Origin: Betaproteobacteria bacterium | GTDB taxonomy: Bacteria > Pseudomonadota > Gammaproteobacteria > Burkholderiales > Burkholderiaceae_C | Assembly (NCBI GenBank): GCA_009919175.1 | Contig: RGCL01000019.1 | Span: forward strand, 1-42,600 | Reading direction: 5' to 3' | Length of the DNA stretch: 42,600 nucleotides | Shown: positions 8,285 through 16,685 of the stretch, one piece after another | Numbering within the stretch: position 1 is the stretch's first letter | Layout of the letters: each line of letters opens with the position of its first letter | Notes under the pieces: generated by a model | Told to the model about the DNA's origin: nothing | The model's input: only the letters and a program-made list of their open reading frames with translations | The model's database searches: none | Position numbers and translations under genes: made by a program

Positions 8285-9045
8285 AGGCGGCTCAGTCACC
8301 CGGCAAGGTTTATCTGGTGGGCGCAGGGCCGGGCGCGTCGGACCTCATCACCGTGCGGGGGCAGCGCTTGCTCGAGCAAGCCCAGGTGGTGTTGCATGAC
8401 GCCCTGGTCGATCCCCAAATGCTGGCCTGGTGCAAGCAAGCCACCTTGTTTGCCGTGGGCAAGCGCTGTGGCAAGCATTCCTGCGCCCAGACCTTCATCA
8501 ACAAACGCCTGGTGGATGCCGCCATGCGACACAAGGTGGTGGTGCGGCTCAAAGGCGGCGACCCCATGATGTTTGGCCGTGCCGACGAAGAAATCCGCGC
8601 GCTGCAAGCGGCGGGCATCGACTACGAGGTGGTGCCCGGTGTCACGGCCGCCTTGGCGGCATCGGCCAGTCTGGGTCAGTCGCTGACCCTGCGCGGTGCC
8701 GCCCGCAGCGTCGCCTTTTGCACCTTGGCCAAGGCCGAAGAGGCCCAACTCGCCCAATTGCCCCAAGCCGATACCTTGGCCATTTACATGGGCCGCAGGC
8801 AAGCGGCCGGCATTGCACAGTCGCTGCTGGCACAGGGGCGGCCTGCCGATTGGCCTGTGTGTGTCGTGGAGTCGGTGAGCACGGCGCAAGAGCGCCGCTT
8901 GTTCATCACCCTCGATGCCTTGGCTCAAGGTGCCGCCAGCCATTGGCTCAGCACCGATGCACCGGCCTTGCTGTTACTCGGCGCAGTATTTGGCAATCGC
9001 GAGCAACACGCCAGCGTCCTCGCCGACGGCTGGCTTCGCGCTTAA
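8281..9045 (+). CDS. cobA: Uroporphyrinogen-III C-methyltransferase (SUMT)
   Basis: SAM-dependent enzyme converting uroporphyrinogen III to precorrin-2, the first step toward siroheme, the cofactor of CysI. The 254-aa protein has VGAGPG (13-18), RLKGGDPMMFGR (89-100) and VPGVTAA, all standard tetrapyrrole methylase motifs. It lacks the dehydrogenase/chelatase module of full-length CysG, and the convergent sirB gene could supply the chelatase. It is the last gene of the cys operon (ATGA overlap with cysN). Its final 72 bp are antisense to the end of sirB. Confidence 0.92.
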   Translation: MKAAQSPGKVYLVGAGPGASDLITVRGQRLLEQAQVVLHDALVDPQMLAWCKQATLFAVGKRCGKHSCAQTFINKRLVDAAMRHKVVVRLKGGDPMMFGRADEEIRALQAAGIDYEVVPGVTAALAASASLGQSLTLRGAARSVAFCTLAKAEEAQLAQLPQADTLAIYMGRRQAAGIAQSLLAQGRPADWPVCVVESVSTAQERRLFITLDALAQGAASHWLSTDAPALLLLGAVFGNREQHASVLADGWLRA

Positions 9046-9336
9046 GCGAACCGCAGCAAAGCGCTGCCTGGCCTCGTTGAGCAAGCGGGGCAGGTCCTCT
9101 CGCACATGGCCGCCCTGACCGAGGAAAACGGGCACCACTTCAATGTCACTCACCCCTTGGCTGACAAGCCGCTCGACGGCGCCGCACAGGTCAGGACTGA
9201 GGAAGTCCAGGAAGGCCAGCTCGACACGCAGATGGGCATGGGCCTCGGTGATCAAGGCCTGGATGCGCTCCATGGGCTGCTTCCAGCGCTCATCTCGAGC
9301 ACCGTGACCCAGCAAGATGAGGCCAGATGTAGACAT
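8974..9336 (-). CDS. sirB: CbiX/SirB-type sirohydrochlorin chelatase
   Basis: A 120-residue short-form CbiX protein, likely inserting Fe2+ into sirohydrochlorin to complete siroheme for CysI; the cobalt reaction is the alternative. The metal-binding histidines are H11 in LLGHGARD and H77 in GQGGHVREDLP, and VVPVFL precedes the second. The short form has one chelatase domain and acts as a dimer in known cases. It is transcribed toward cobA and overlaps its 3' end by 72 bp. Its start faces crtE across a 123-bp region, so it is the last non-photosynthetic gene before the cluster. Confidence 0.85.
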   Translation of the reverse strand: MSTSGLILLGHGARDERWKQPMERIQALITEAHAHLRVELAFLDFLSPDLCGAVERLVSQGVSDIEVVPVFLGQGGHVREDLPRLLNEARQRFAAVRLSAKPAVGEDAGVLLAIAKYCAE

Positions 9337-9377
9337 GAACCAAGTCTAAACCCTGGCCACCTGTCCCCAAACCCACC

Positions 9378-9395
9378 TGTCATTTCGGATTGACA
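9378..9395. promoter_or_regulatory. Predicted PpsR/CrtJ operator 1 of crtE
   Basis: TGTCA at 9378-9382 and TGACA at 9391-9395 are separated by 8 bp, an exact TGT-N12-ACA palindrome as described for the redox/light repressor PpsR (CrtJ). The right half-site lies inside the predicted -35 box, so binding would block RNA polymerase. The regulator gene is not in the window, so assignment rests on the motif and on the position before a photosynthesis operon. Confidence 0.72.
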
Positions 9396-9417
9396 TTCCT
9401 AAGGTTTTAGGTATATT
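9390..9417 (+). promoter_or_regulatory. Predicted sigma70 promoter of the crtE superoperon
   Basis: TTGACA (9390-9395, perfect -35) and TATATT (9412-9417, -10) are separated by 16 bp. Transcription would start near 9424, about 36 bp before the crtE ATG, which has AAAGGGG as ribosome site about 8 bp upstream. It sits between two predicted PpsR operators. This looks like the head promoter of the entire plus-strand photosynthesis unit. Confidence 0.72.
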
Positions 9418-9447
9418 GACACATCTAGATGTCAGTCCAAGTTGACA
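9417..9447. promoter_or_regulatory. Predicted PpsR/CrtJ operator 2 (three half-sites)
   Basis: Half-sites TGACA (9417-9421), TGTCA (9430-9434) and TGACA (9443-9447) are each 13 bp apart. The last two make a second TGT-N12-ACA operator; the first two make the inverse palindrome TGACA-N8-TGTCA, which contains the perfect 12-mer ACATCTAGATGT. The array covers the predicted transcription start and 5' leader. With operator 1, five half-sites share one 13-bp phase, with one lattice position (9404) empty. Confidence 0.65.
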
Positions 9448-9459
9448 AAGGGGTAGGCC

Positions 9460-10398
9460 ATGGAACTGCTAGCACGGGCTGAGAAGTCCCTCATCAAAGC
9501 CTTTGACGCCGCCAGTGGCCAAGGCGCCCCGCCGCGCCTGATCGCGGCCATGCGCGATGCCCTGTTTTCAGGTGGCGCGCGCATCCGCCCCCAGTTGTGC
9601 ATTGCCGTGGCCATGGCTTGCTCGGAAGAGGAGCAGGCGCTCACCGATGCCGCCGCCGCCGCCATCGAGCTCATGCACTGCGCCTCGCTGGTGCACGACG
9701 ACATGCCCGCTTTTGACAATGCCGACACGCGCCGTGGCCGCCCTTCGGTGCACAAGGCGCATGGGGAATCCCTGGCCTTGCTCACCGGCGATGCCCTCAT
9801 CGTCATGGCTTTCGATGTGCTCATGAATGCCCCCTCCAAACACCCCCGTCGGGTGTTGGCCTTGCTGCAAAACCTCAGTGCCGCCGTGGGCGTGCCGCGT
9901 GGCCTGGTTGCAGGCCAGGCTTGGGAGTGCGAGAACACCGCCGAGCTCACCACCTACCAGCGGGCCAAAACGGGCTCTTTGTTCCTGGCGGCTGTGCGCG
10001 CGGGTGCGCTCGCCTGCGGTCGCGACCCCGACACCTGGGATGAGTTGGGCGATTGCCTGGGGCTGGCCTATCAGGCCGCCGACGACATCCGCGATGTGAT
10101 TGCCGATCCGCAATGGCTGGGTAAGCCCGGTGGACAGGACGCGCTGCTGGGTCGCCCCAATGTCATGCACGAATTGGGCTTGACCGATGGGCTGGCCTAT
10201 TTCAACCAGCTCATGGACCGCGCAGTGGCATCGGTGCCGGCCTGCCCCTGTCGCGAGTTGCTTCAGCAACTGGTGCGACTGGAGTCGCAGCGCCTCATTC
10301 CTGCCGAGCTGATTGACCATGCACGCCACTTGCCCATCTGGGCCAGTTCTCCCGAGCGCGGGTCGCGTCACGCGAGCCTGGGCATGAGGAGCGCCTGA
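9460..10398 (+). CDS. crtE: Geranylgeranyl diphosphate synthase
   Basis: Makes the C20 precursor for phytoene (carotenoids) and for the bacteriochlorophyll tail. The 312-aa protein shows the bacterial-type first aspartate-rich motif DDMPAFDNAD (80-89) followed by TRRGRPSVH, and the second motif DDIRD (208-212). It is the first gene of the photosynthesis cluster, behind a strong promoter with PpsR-like operators. crtF follows after 2 bp. IspA (farnesyl diphosphate synthase) is the nearest alternative, but the context favours CrtE. Confidence 0.9.
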   Translation: MELLARAEKSLIKAFDAASGQGAPPRLIAAMRDALFSGGARIRPQLCIAVAMACSEEEQALTDAAAAAIELMHCASLVHDDMPAFDNADTRRGRPSVHKAHGESLALLTGDALIVMAFDVLMNAPSKHPRRVLALLQNLSAAVGVPRGLVAGQAWECENTAELTTYQRAKTGSLFLAAVRAGALACGRDPDTWDELGDCLGLAYQAADDIRDVIADPQWLGKPGGQDALLGRPNVMHELGLTDGLAYFNQLMDRAVASVPACPCRELLQQLVRLESQRLIPAELIDHARHLPIWASSPERGSRHASLGMRSA

Positions 10399-10400
10399 GC

Positions 10401-11600
10401 GTGGTGACCCTTGCGCCTTGGCGTTGGCTGGGCGACTGGGGACAGCGTTCGTGGCAGCGTGTGGAGCGGCGACTGAGTGACCCGCAGCTCTATCCATTCC
10501 TTCGAAGCAATCCCCTCACGCGCTGGGTCACGCGCCGCCGCACGGCGCGCCTCTATGACCTCATGAGCGGCTTTGCCAACACCCAGGTGCTGGTGGCGTG
10601 TGTGCGGCTCAAAGTGTTCGAGCGTCTGGCCCATGACGCCCTGAGTGCCAAGGCCTTGGCCCAGCAGGTTCAGGTGCCCGAGTCGCGCCTCGTGCCCTTG
10701 CTGGGCGCTGCGCAATCGCTGGGGCTGATCCAGCGCCGTCGGGACGGCGCATACGAACTCGCTGCCCTGGCCTTGCCCTTGCTCTCGCATCCCGGCCTGC
10801 AGGCCATGGTGGAACACAACCAGTTGCTCTACCAGGACCTCGCCGAGCCCGAGGTGTTCCTGCGCCAGCGCGGGGGTCACATGCACGAATTCTGGCCCTA
10901 TGTGGAGGGCATGAGCGAGCGTGCTGCACCGTCGTCCCAGCAAAGCCAGCGCTACAGCGAACTCATGGATTTGTCCCAGGTGTTTGTGGTGGAAGAGGTG
11001 CTCGCGGGTCACCGCTTTGGCCAACACCAGTGCGTGATGGATGTGGGCTGTGGCATGGGTCGCCTGATGACGCGGGTGGGGCAGCAATATCCCCAGCTGC
11101 GTTTGCAATTGTTCGATTTGCCGCCGGTGGTGGCGCTTGCCTCTGAGCGCTTGCAGCAAGCAGGGCTGGGTGGGCGCTTTGAGTGCCATGCCGGCAGCTT
11201 CAAAACCGACCCCTTGCCGCGAGGCGCTGACCTCATCACCCTGGTGCGCATTGGTCATGACCACAGCGACGAAGTGGTGGCCGACTTGCTGCGCAAAGCC
11301 TGGGAGGCCTTGCCCGTGGGGGGGCAGCTGCTGCTCGCCGAGCCCATGGCCATTGCCGAGCTCGATCAGGCCAACGCCAGTGCCTACTTCCACTTCTACC
11401 TCATGGCCATGGGCGATGGCCGCTTGCGCAGCCCCCTGGACTACGAGCGACTGCTCAAGCAGGCCGGGTTTGATCGGGTCAAGCATGTCCGAACCGGCAT
11501 GTCCATCCATGCCCACGTGATTTTGTCGACAAAACTAGGGTTTACCCCAGTATTTAATTCGACAAGTAAAGTTAGATTGACACATATCAATGTCAGATAA
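10401..11600 (+). CDS. crtF: Demethylspheroidene (hydroxyneurosporene) O-methyltransferase
   Basis: SAM-dependent methyltransferase adding the C-1 methoxy group in the spheroidene branch. The N-terminal half is a winged-helix dimerisation domain (LVACVRLKVFERL...), and the C-terminal half has the SAM motif MDVGCGMG (213-220). The start is GTG 10401, two bases after crtE; GTG 10404 is also possible. At 399 aa it carries a tail of about 20 residues beyond the usual methyltransferase end (after HVILSTK). That tail is encoded by unusually AT-rich DNA holding palindromes and an operator-like motif just before bchC, so the tail may be a by-product of regulatory DNA. Confidence 0.9.
   Translation: MVTLAPWRWLGDWGQRSWQRVERRLSDPQLYPFLRSNPLTRWVTRRRTARLYDLMSGFANTQVLVACVRLKVFERLAHDALSAKALAQQVQVPESRLVPLLGAAQSLGLIQRRRDGAYELAALALPLLSHPGLQAMVEHNQLLYQDLAEPEVFLRQRGGHMHEFWPYVEGMSERAAPSSQQSQRYSELMDLSQVFVVEEVLAGHRFGQHQCVMDVGCGMGRLMTRVGQQYPQLRLQLFDLPPVVALASERLQQAGLGGRFECHAGSFKTDPLPRGADLITLVRIGHDHSDEVVADLLRKAWEALPVGGQLLLAEPMAIAELDQANASAYFHFYLMAMGDGRLRSPLDYERLLKQAGFDRVKHVRTGMSIHAHVILSTKLGFTPVFNSTSKVRLTHINVR
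11521..11597. promoter_or_regulatory. Operator-like dyads before bchC, inside the crtF 3' end
   Basis: Three dyads follow one another: the perfect 14-mer TTTTGTCGACAAAA (11521-11534), CTAGGG-TTTA-CCCCAG (one mismatch) and TGACA-N8-TGTCA (11578-11595). The last has the same arrangement and shares TTGACACAT-N4-ATGTCAG with the crtE operator region (from 9416). The stretch is AT-rich compared with both flanking genes. I see no convincing -10/-35 pair placed to serve bchC, so a promoter here is likely but unproven. Confidence 0.5.
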
Positions 11601-11602
11601 AT

Positions 11603-12556
11603 ATGAAAACTGAAGCCATCCTCTTTGATCAACCGCGCCAAGTGCGGTTGGGTCGCCTTGATCTGCCCGAATTGGGCCTGGGTCAGGTGGAGGTGGACAT
11701 TGAGCACAGCGGCATCAGTACCGGCACAGAGCGCTTGTTGTGGGACGGCACCATGCCCAGCTTTCCCGGCATGGGTTACCCCCTGGTGCCCGGCTATGAG
11801 GCCGTGGGTCGTGTGACCCGGGTGGCCAACGATGTGGACATGGCCATTGGCCAGCGGGTGTTTGTGCCTGGGACCCGTTGCTGGCAAGGCGTGCACAGCC
11901 TCTTTGGCGCATCGGCCAAGCGCTTGCATGCTGATCACCAGAAGGTCGTGCCCGTGGACGAAGCCCTGGGTCGCGATGCCGTGCTGTTTGCACTGGCCGC
12001 CACGGCCTATCACAGCGTCTCTGGTGGCGGCCAACATGCCCCCCATGCGCCGCCCGACCTCATCGTGGGTCATGGTGTGATGGGTCGTTTGCTCGCTCGC
12101 ATGACCGTGGCCGCTGGCGCTGAGCCGCCCACGGTGTGGGAAGTCGATGCCGAGCGCTCCAAGGGCGCCGTCGGCTATCACGTGATGCACCCCGAGGACG
12201 ATCCGCGCCGTGACTACCGCCACATCTATGACGTGAGCGGCGACGCCGAGTTGCTCAACAGCCTGATTCAGCGCCTGCATCCGGGTGGCGAGATCGTGCT
12301 GGCTGGTTTTTACAAGCAAGACATCCGCTTTGCGTTTGCGCCCGCCTTCATGCGGGAGATGCGCATGCGCCTGGCGGCCGAATGGAAGCGGGCCGATTTG
12401 CTGGCCGTCAAAGCCCTGGTGGAAACAGGCCGCCTGTCCATTGCCGATTTGGTCACGCACCAAGCCACCCCAACCCAGGCGCATGAAGCGTATGAGTTGG
12501 CTTTCACTGACCGCAGCTGTCTCAAGATGGTCATCGACTGGAGAACTCACGCATGA
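11603..12556 (+). CDS. bchC: 3-hydroxyethyl bacteriochlorophyllide a dehydrogenase
   Basis: Oxidises the C-3 hydroxyethyl group to acetyl late in bacteriochlorophyll a synthesis. The 317-aa protein is a zinc-less medium-chain alcohol-dehydrogenase relative: ISTGTERLLWDG near residue 40, GYPLVPGYEAVG around 58-69 and a nucleotide-binding segment VGHGVMGR near 155. The ATG is 3 bp after the crtF stop and has no clear Shine-Dalgarno sequence; the preceding bases are the operator-like DNA described above. It overlaps bchX (ATGA). The crtEF-bchCXYZ order is the standard arrangement in purple bacteria. Confidence 0.92.
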   Translation: MKTEAILFDQPRQVRLGRLDLPELGLGQVEVDIEHSGISTGTERLLWDGTMPSFPGMGYPLVPGYEAVGRVTRVANDVDMAIGQRVFVPGTRCWQGVHSLFGASAKRLHADHQKVVPVDEALGRDAVLFALAATAYHSVSGGGQHAPHAPPDLIVGHGVMGRLLARMTVAAGAEPPTVWEVDAERSKGAVGYHVMHPEDDPRRDYRHIYDVSGDAELLNSLIQRLHPGGEIVLAGFYKQDIRFAFAPAFMREMRMRLAAEWKRADLLAVKALVETGRLSIADLVTHQATPTQAHEAYELAFTDRSCLKMVIDWRTHA

Positions 12557-13470
12557 GCACCACCAAAGAAACCCAAATCATTGCCATTTATGGCAAAGGC
12601 GGGATCGGCAAGAGCTTCACCCTCGCCAACCTCAGTTACATGATGGCGCAGCAAGGCCGCAAGGTGTTGCTGATTGGTTGCGATCCCAAGAGCGACACCA
12701 CCAGCTTGCTGTTTGGTGGCAAGTCCTGCCCCACCATCATCGAAACCTCATCGCGCAAAAAACTCGCGGGTGAGGAAGTCAAGATTGGCGATGTGTGTTT
12801 CAAGCGCGATGGCGTCTACGCCATGGAGCTCGGCGGCCCTGAGGTGGGTCGTGGCTGCGGCGGTCGCGGCATCATCCACGGCTTTGAGACGCTGGAGAAG
12901 CTCGGCTTTCACGACTGGGGCTTCGATTTCGTGCTGCTCGACTTCCTGGGCGACGTGGTCTGCGGTGGTTTTGGTCTGCCGATTGCCCGCGACATGTGCC
13001 AAAAGGTCATCGTGGTGGCCAGCAATGATTTGCAGTCCCTCTATGTGGCCAACAACGTGTGCTCGGCTGTGCAGTACTTTCGCCAGCTCGGCGGCAATGT
13101 GGGCGTGGCCGGCATGGTCATCAACAAGGACGACGGCACTGGCGAGGCCAAAGCCTTTGCCAGCAACGCCGGCATCCCCGTGCTCGCTGCCATTCCGGCG
13201 CATGAAGACATTCGCCGCAAGAGCGCAAGCTACGACATCATCGGCAAGCCCGGTGGTGAGTGGGGACCTCTCTTTGAAGGCCTGTCCGAACAGGTGGCGA
13301 TTGCGCCGCCTCTGCAACCCAAACCCCAAACGCAAGACGAATTGCTCGGCTTGTTCAGCTCCGAAGCCGTGGGTCGCGATGTGAAGTTGCTGCCTGCCAA
13401 CGAGACAGACATGTTGGGTCGCACCCCCGAGCCCAAGCCCAGTTTCGAGGTCATCTACCAGGAAGCCTGA
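12553..13470 (+). CDS. bchX: Chlorophyllide a reductase iron protein, subunit X
   Basis: NifH-like ATPase that passes electrons to BchYZ for reduction of ring B of chlorophyllide a. The P-loop GKGGIGKS is at 14-21, and the cysteines bridging the dimer's [4Fe-4S] cluster are C102 (GRGCGGRG) and C137 (GDVVCGG). It differs from BchL in the same window by the MELGGPEVGRGCGGRGI block. At 305 aa it appears shorter at the N terminus than many BchX proteins, beginning only 13 residues before the P-loop. ATGA overlap with bchC; bchY starts 2 bp after its stop. Confidence 0.94.
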   Translation: MSTTKETQIIAIYGKGGIGKSFTLANLSYMMAQQGRKVLLIGCDPKSDTTSLLFGGKSCPTIIETSSRKKLAGEEVKIGDVCFKRDGVYAMELGGPEVGRGCGGRGIIHGFETLEKLGFHDWGFDFVLLDFLGDVVCGGFGLPIARDMCQKVIVVASNDLQSLYVANNVCSAVQYFRQLGGNVGVAGMVINKDDGTGEAKAFASNAGIPVLAAIPAHEDIRRKSASYDIIGKPGGEWGPLFEGLSEQVAIAPPLQPKPQTQDELLGLFSSEAVGRDVKLLPANETDMLGRTPEPKPSFEVIYQEA

Positions 13471-13472
13471 GC

Positions 13473-14894
13473 ATGAACGCACGCACCATCCCCATTCAGT
13501 CTGTGTCCACGCCCCCAGTGGCCCAGGAGGGATGCCATGCGCCCTCGGGCACCCTGGCGCAAGCGGCCAAGCAAGCCGGCAAGTCCGAGTTGCTCGACCA
13601 GCTCGCACGCGACTATCCCAGAGGCGAAGGCCAAGGCCCTCACGACCAGCCGCAAAGCATGTGTCCCGCATTTGGGTCTTTGCGTGTGGGCTTGCGCATG
13701 CGCCGCACGGCCACCATCCTGAGCGGCTCAGCCTGCTGTGTGTATGGCCTGACCTTCACCTCGCATTTTTATGGCGCACGGCGCAGCGTGGGGTATGTGC
13801 CCTTCAACTCCGAGACCCTGGTCACGGGCAAGTTGTTCGAAGACATCCGCGAGGCCGTGATTGCCCAGGCCAACCCCGAGCATGTCGATGCTGTGGTGGT
13901 GATCAACCTGTGCGTACCCACCGCCAGCGGTGTGCCCTTGCAGTTGCTGCCCAAGGAAATCAACGGCGTGCGCATCATTGGCATCGATGTCCCCGGCTTT
14001 GGTGTACCCACCCACGCCGAAGCCAAGGATGTGCTCACCGGTGCCATGCTCGATTACGCCCGCGCCGAAGTGCGGCACGGCCCGGTGCCAGCGCCGCGTG
14101 ACACGCGCCGCGAGCGTCCCTCGATCACGCTGGTGGGCGAGATGTTCCCTGCTGACCCGGTTTCCGTGGCGCAACTCATTGCGCCCATGGGGCTGGGCGT
14201 GGGTGCGGTGCTGCCCACGCGCGAATGGCGCGAGCTCTATGTCGCCTTAGACGGTGCTGCCGTGGCCGCGATCCATCCGTTTTACACCGCCAGCCTGCGC
14301 ACCTTGGCCGATGTGGGCAAGCCCATTGTGGGCTCGGCGCCTGTGGGCATTGAGGGCACGCAAGACTGGTTGCTCTCACTGGGCCAATCCATGGGGCTGC
14401 CCCGCGAGCTGGTGGACAAGGCGCGCAATGCCGTGCTTGCCCCCATGCGCACCTTGCTCAACGAGCAGCGCATCCATGGCCGCATCACCCTGAGCGGTTA
14501 CGAAGGGTCCGAATTGCTGGTGGCGCGCTTGCTCATCGATTGCGGTGCTGACGTGCGCTACGTGGGCTCGGCTTGCCCGTCCACACCCTGGAACGCGCAC
14601 GACGCCGAGTGGCTGCGCGCACGCGGTGTGCAGGTGCAGTTCCGCGCCACGCTCGAGCAAGACCTTCAAGCCATGCACGAGCATGGCCCCGATCTGGTGA
14701 TTGGAACCACCCCCGTGGTTCAGCGCGCCAAGGAAATGCGTTTGCCAGCGCTCTATTTCACCAACCTCATCTCCGCTCGCCCTTTGCTGGGGGTGCCGGG
14801 CATGAGTTCACTGGTTGACGTGGTGCGAGCCGCCATGGCCAACCGTGAGCGCATGGACCAGATGCACGGCTTTTTTGATGGGGTCACCACATGA
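13473..14894 (+). CDS. bchY: Chlorophyllide a reductase subunit Y
   Basis: One half of the NifDK-like catalytic component that reduces ring B of chlorophyllide a to the bacteriochlorin level. The 473-aa protein has the conserved N-terminal [14 protein letters not shown] and [24 protein letters not shown] regions that hold cluster ligands, then [15 protein letters not shown] and [10 protein letters not shown]. It starts 2 bp after bchX and ends in an ATGA overlap with bchZ, so the three subunits are coupled. Anaerobic-type chemistry means the [4Fe-4S] clusters need protection from oxygen. Confidence 0.94.
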   Translation: MNARTIPIQSVSTPPVAQEGCHAPSGTLAQAAKQAGKSELLDQLARDYPRGEGQGPHDQPQSMCPAFGSLRVGLRMRRTATILSGSACCVYGLTFTSHFYGARRSVGYVPFNSETLVTGKLFEDIREAVIAQANPEHVDAVVVINLCVPTASGVPLQLLPKEINGVRIIGIDVPGFGVPTHAEAKDVLTGAMLDYARAEVRHGPVPAPRDTRRERPSITLVGEMFPADPVSVAQLIAPMGLGVGAVLPTREWRELYVALDGAAVAAIHPFYTASLRTLADVGKPIVGSAPVGIEGTQDWLLSLGQSMGLPRELVDKARNAVLAPMRTLLNEQRIHGRITLSGYEGSELLVARLLIDCGADVRYVGSACPSTPWNAHDAEWLRARGVQVQFRATLEQDLQAMHEHGPDLVIGTTPVVQRAKEMRLPALYFTNLISARPLLGVPGMSSLVDVVRAAMANRERMDQMHGFFDGVTT

Positions 14895-16366
14895 GCAGCA
14901 TGCCATTTGTCATCGATCACGACCGCGCCGGTGGTTACTGGGGTGCGGTTTATGTCTTCACGGCCATCAAAGGCCTGCAAGTGGTGATCGATGGACCTGT
15001 GGGTTGCGAAAACCTGCCGGTGACCAGCGTCTTGCACTACACCGATGGCTTGCCCCCGCACGAGTTGCCCATTGTGGTGACGGGTCTGGCGGAAGAGCAG
15101 CTCGGACGCGAAGGCACCGAAGTTTCGATGAAGCGCGCCCACGCCACGCTCGACCCCAAAAAGCCCGCCGTGGTCGTCACGGGATCGATTGCCGAGATGA
15201 TTGGCGGTGGCGTGACCCCCGAGGGCACCAAGCTCATGCGCTTTTTGCCGCGCACCATTGACGAAGACCAGTGGCAAAGCGCCAACCGCGCCATGTACTG
15301 GCTGTGGACGCAATACGGACCCAAAAAGATCCCCGCCGCCAAAAAGCCAGAAGACCGCAAGCCGGGTGAGCGGCCATTGGTCAACATCATCGGTCCCTGC
15401 TATGGCATGTTCAACACGCCCAGTGACCTCGCCGAGATCCAGCGCCTGGTCAAGGGCCTCGGAGCCGACATCAACCTGGTCTTCCCCATGGGCATGGAGC
15501 TCGAAGACGTGCCCAAGCTGGCCAAGGCCGACGTCAACATCTGCATGTACCGTGAATACGGCCGCATGTTGTGCGAGGCGCTCGAGCGGCCTTACCTGCA
15601 AGCGCCCATCGGCATGCACACCACCACCCAGTTCCTGCGCACCCTGGGCGAGTTGCTGGGTCTGGATCCCGAGCCCTTCATCGCACAGGAGCGCCAAACC
15701 ACGCTCAAGCCCATTTGGGATTTGTGGCGTTCGGTCACCCAGGACTTCTTCCCCACCGCCAGCTTTGCCGTGGTGGCCTGCGAGACCCACGAGCGGGGCA
15801 TTCGCCACTTCCTGGAAATGGAAATGGGTTTGCCGTGCCGTTTCAGCATCCCCAGGCGGCCCGGTCAAAAGACCGACAACCAGATGATCCGCAAGCTGTG
15901 CCACCAGCAGCCGCCCCTGATCATGTTTGGCAGCTACAACGAGCGCATGTACCTGAGCGAGCGCGCAGGCAACAGCCCCTTGAAGACGGCGTACATCCCC
16001 GCATCCTTCCCGGGCAGCATCATTCGCCGCCACACCGGCACCCCCTTCATGGGCTATAGCGGAGCGACCTATCTGATTCAGGAGGTCTGCAACGCCTTGT
16101 TCGATTCACTGTTTCACATCCTGCCCCTGGGCTCCGAGATGGATCAAGTGGAAGCCACCCGCACCCGGCTGGGTCATGCCCTGCCTTGGGAAGACGCTGC
16201 GCAGACCCTGCTCAACAAGCTGGTCTCCAAGCAGCCGGTGCTGGTTCAGATTTCAGCGGCCAAGTTGTTGCGCGACCAGGCCGAAGAGTTTTCGCGTGAA
16301 CAAGGGGATGAGGAAGTTCAGCCCCGACACGTCGAATTTGCAAGTCAAAAGATGGGCATGAGATGA
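14891..16366 (+). CDS. bchZ: Chlorophyllide a reductase subunit Z
   Basis: Partner of BchY in the chlorophyllide reductase heterotetramer. The 491-aa protein begins with [17 protein letters not shown] and carries [26 protein letters not shown], the family's cluster-binding region, plus [16 protein letters not shown]. The C-terminal segment contains a short region rich in charged residues ([16 protein letters not shown]), as in other BchZ. It is the last bch gene of this unit; pufB follows after a 149-bp leader, so puf can be transcribed from the upstream superoperon as well as from any local promoter. Confidence 0.94.
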   Translation: MSSMPFVIDHDRAGGYWGAVYVFTAIKGLQVVIDGPVGCENLPVTSVLHYTDGLPPHELPIVVTGLAEEQLGREGTEVSMKRAHATLDPKKPAVVVTGSIAEMIGGGVTPEGTKLMRFLPRTIDEDQWQSANRAMYWLWTQYGPKKIPAAKKPEDRKPGERPLVNIIGPCYGMFNTPSDLAEIQRLVKGLGADINLVFPMGMELEDVPKLAKADVNICMYREYGRMLCEALERPYLQAPIGMHTTTQFLRTLGELLGLDPEPFIAQERQTTLKPIWDLWRSVTQDFFPTASFAVVACETHERGIRHFLEMEMGLPCRFSIPRRPGQKTDNQMIRKLCHQQPPLIMFGSYNERMYLSERAGNSPLKTAYIPASFPGSIIRRHTGTPFMGYSGATYLIQEVCNALFDSLFHILPLGSEMDQVEATRTRLGHALPWEDAAQTLLNKLVSKQPVLVQISAAKLLRDQAEEFSREQGDEEVQPRHVEFASQKMGMR

Positions 16367-16482
16367 GTCACAACCAACGACTCGCAGTGTGTCATCAACC
16401 GTCTGGGATCAGGGGATCGGTCGGGACAAGGATGTTGAGGCATGTCGCCCCAACTGCCCAATTGCGCGGGCCGAGCGCAAAG

Positions 16483-16498
16483 AGGGCCGCAAGGCCTT
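16483..16498 (+). promoter_or_regulatory. GNRA-loop hairpin in the pufB leader
   Basis: AGGGCC (16483-16488) and GGCCTT (16493-16498) pair around the loop GCAA, a stable GNRA tetraloop, with one G-U pair. It ends about 17 bp before the pufB ATG and just before its ribosome site (AGAAGGAG). Such a 5' structure could protect the puf mRNA from decay. The rest of the 149-bp bchZ-pufB gap shows no clear promoter, no TGT-N12-ACA site and no complete small gene. Confidence 0.5.
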
Positions 16499-16515
16499 AG
16501 AGAGAAGGAGCAACC

Positions 16516-16656
16516 ATGTCGAATCGATCCATTTCAGGGTTAACCGACGAAGAGGCTCAGGAGTTCCATACCTATTGGATGCAGGGCTTTGTGGGGTTCG
16601 CGGCTGTCGCCGTTGTCGCACACGTCTTGGTCTGGGCATGGCGTCCCTGGTTCTGA
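16516..16656 (+). CDS. pufB: LH1 antenna beta polypeptide
   Basis: A 46-residue single-pass protein of the core antenna ring. The sequence has the acidic N terminus (LTDEEAQEF), H18, the transmembrane span with the bacteriochlorophyll ligand H36 ([10 protein letters not shown]) and the C-terminal WRPWF, all diagnostic for LH1 beta. The ribosome site is AGAAGGAG, 5 bp before the ATG. It is too short for many gene callers. Unusually, it is not followed directly by pufA but by a 75-codon gene. With PufA it binds the B875-type pigment ring around the reaction centre. Confidence 0.95.
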   Translation: MSNRSISGLTDEEAQEFHTYWMQGFVGFAAVAVVAHVLVWAWRPWF

Positions 16657-16685
16657 GTCACACATCAACCATCTAGGAGACCGTC

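Noticed and set aside
14753-16033. 426-codon open frame on the minus strand opposite bchZ
   Set aside because: It lies wholly within the well-supported bchY/bchZ genes and has no recognisable domain.
16390-16394. TGTCA half-site upstream of pufB
   Set aside because: No TGACA partner occurs 13 bp away on either side, so a PpsR operator is not supported.
16389-16676. 95-codon frame starting in the pufB leader, considered as pufQ
   Set aside because: It runs through pufB in another frame, is arginine-rich without a membrane helix, and has no PufQ-like sequence.
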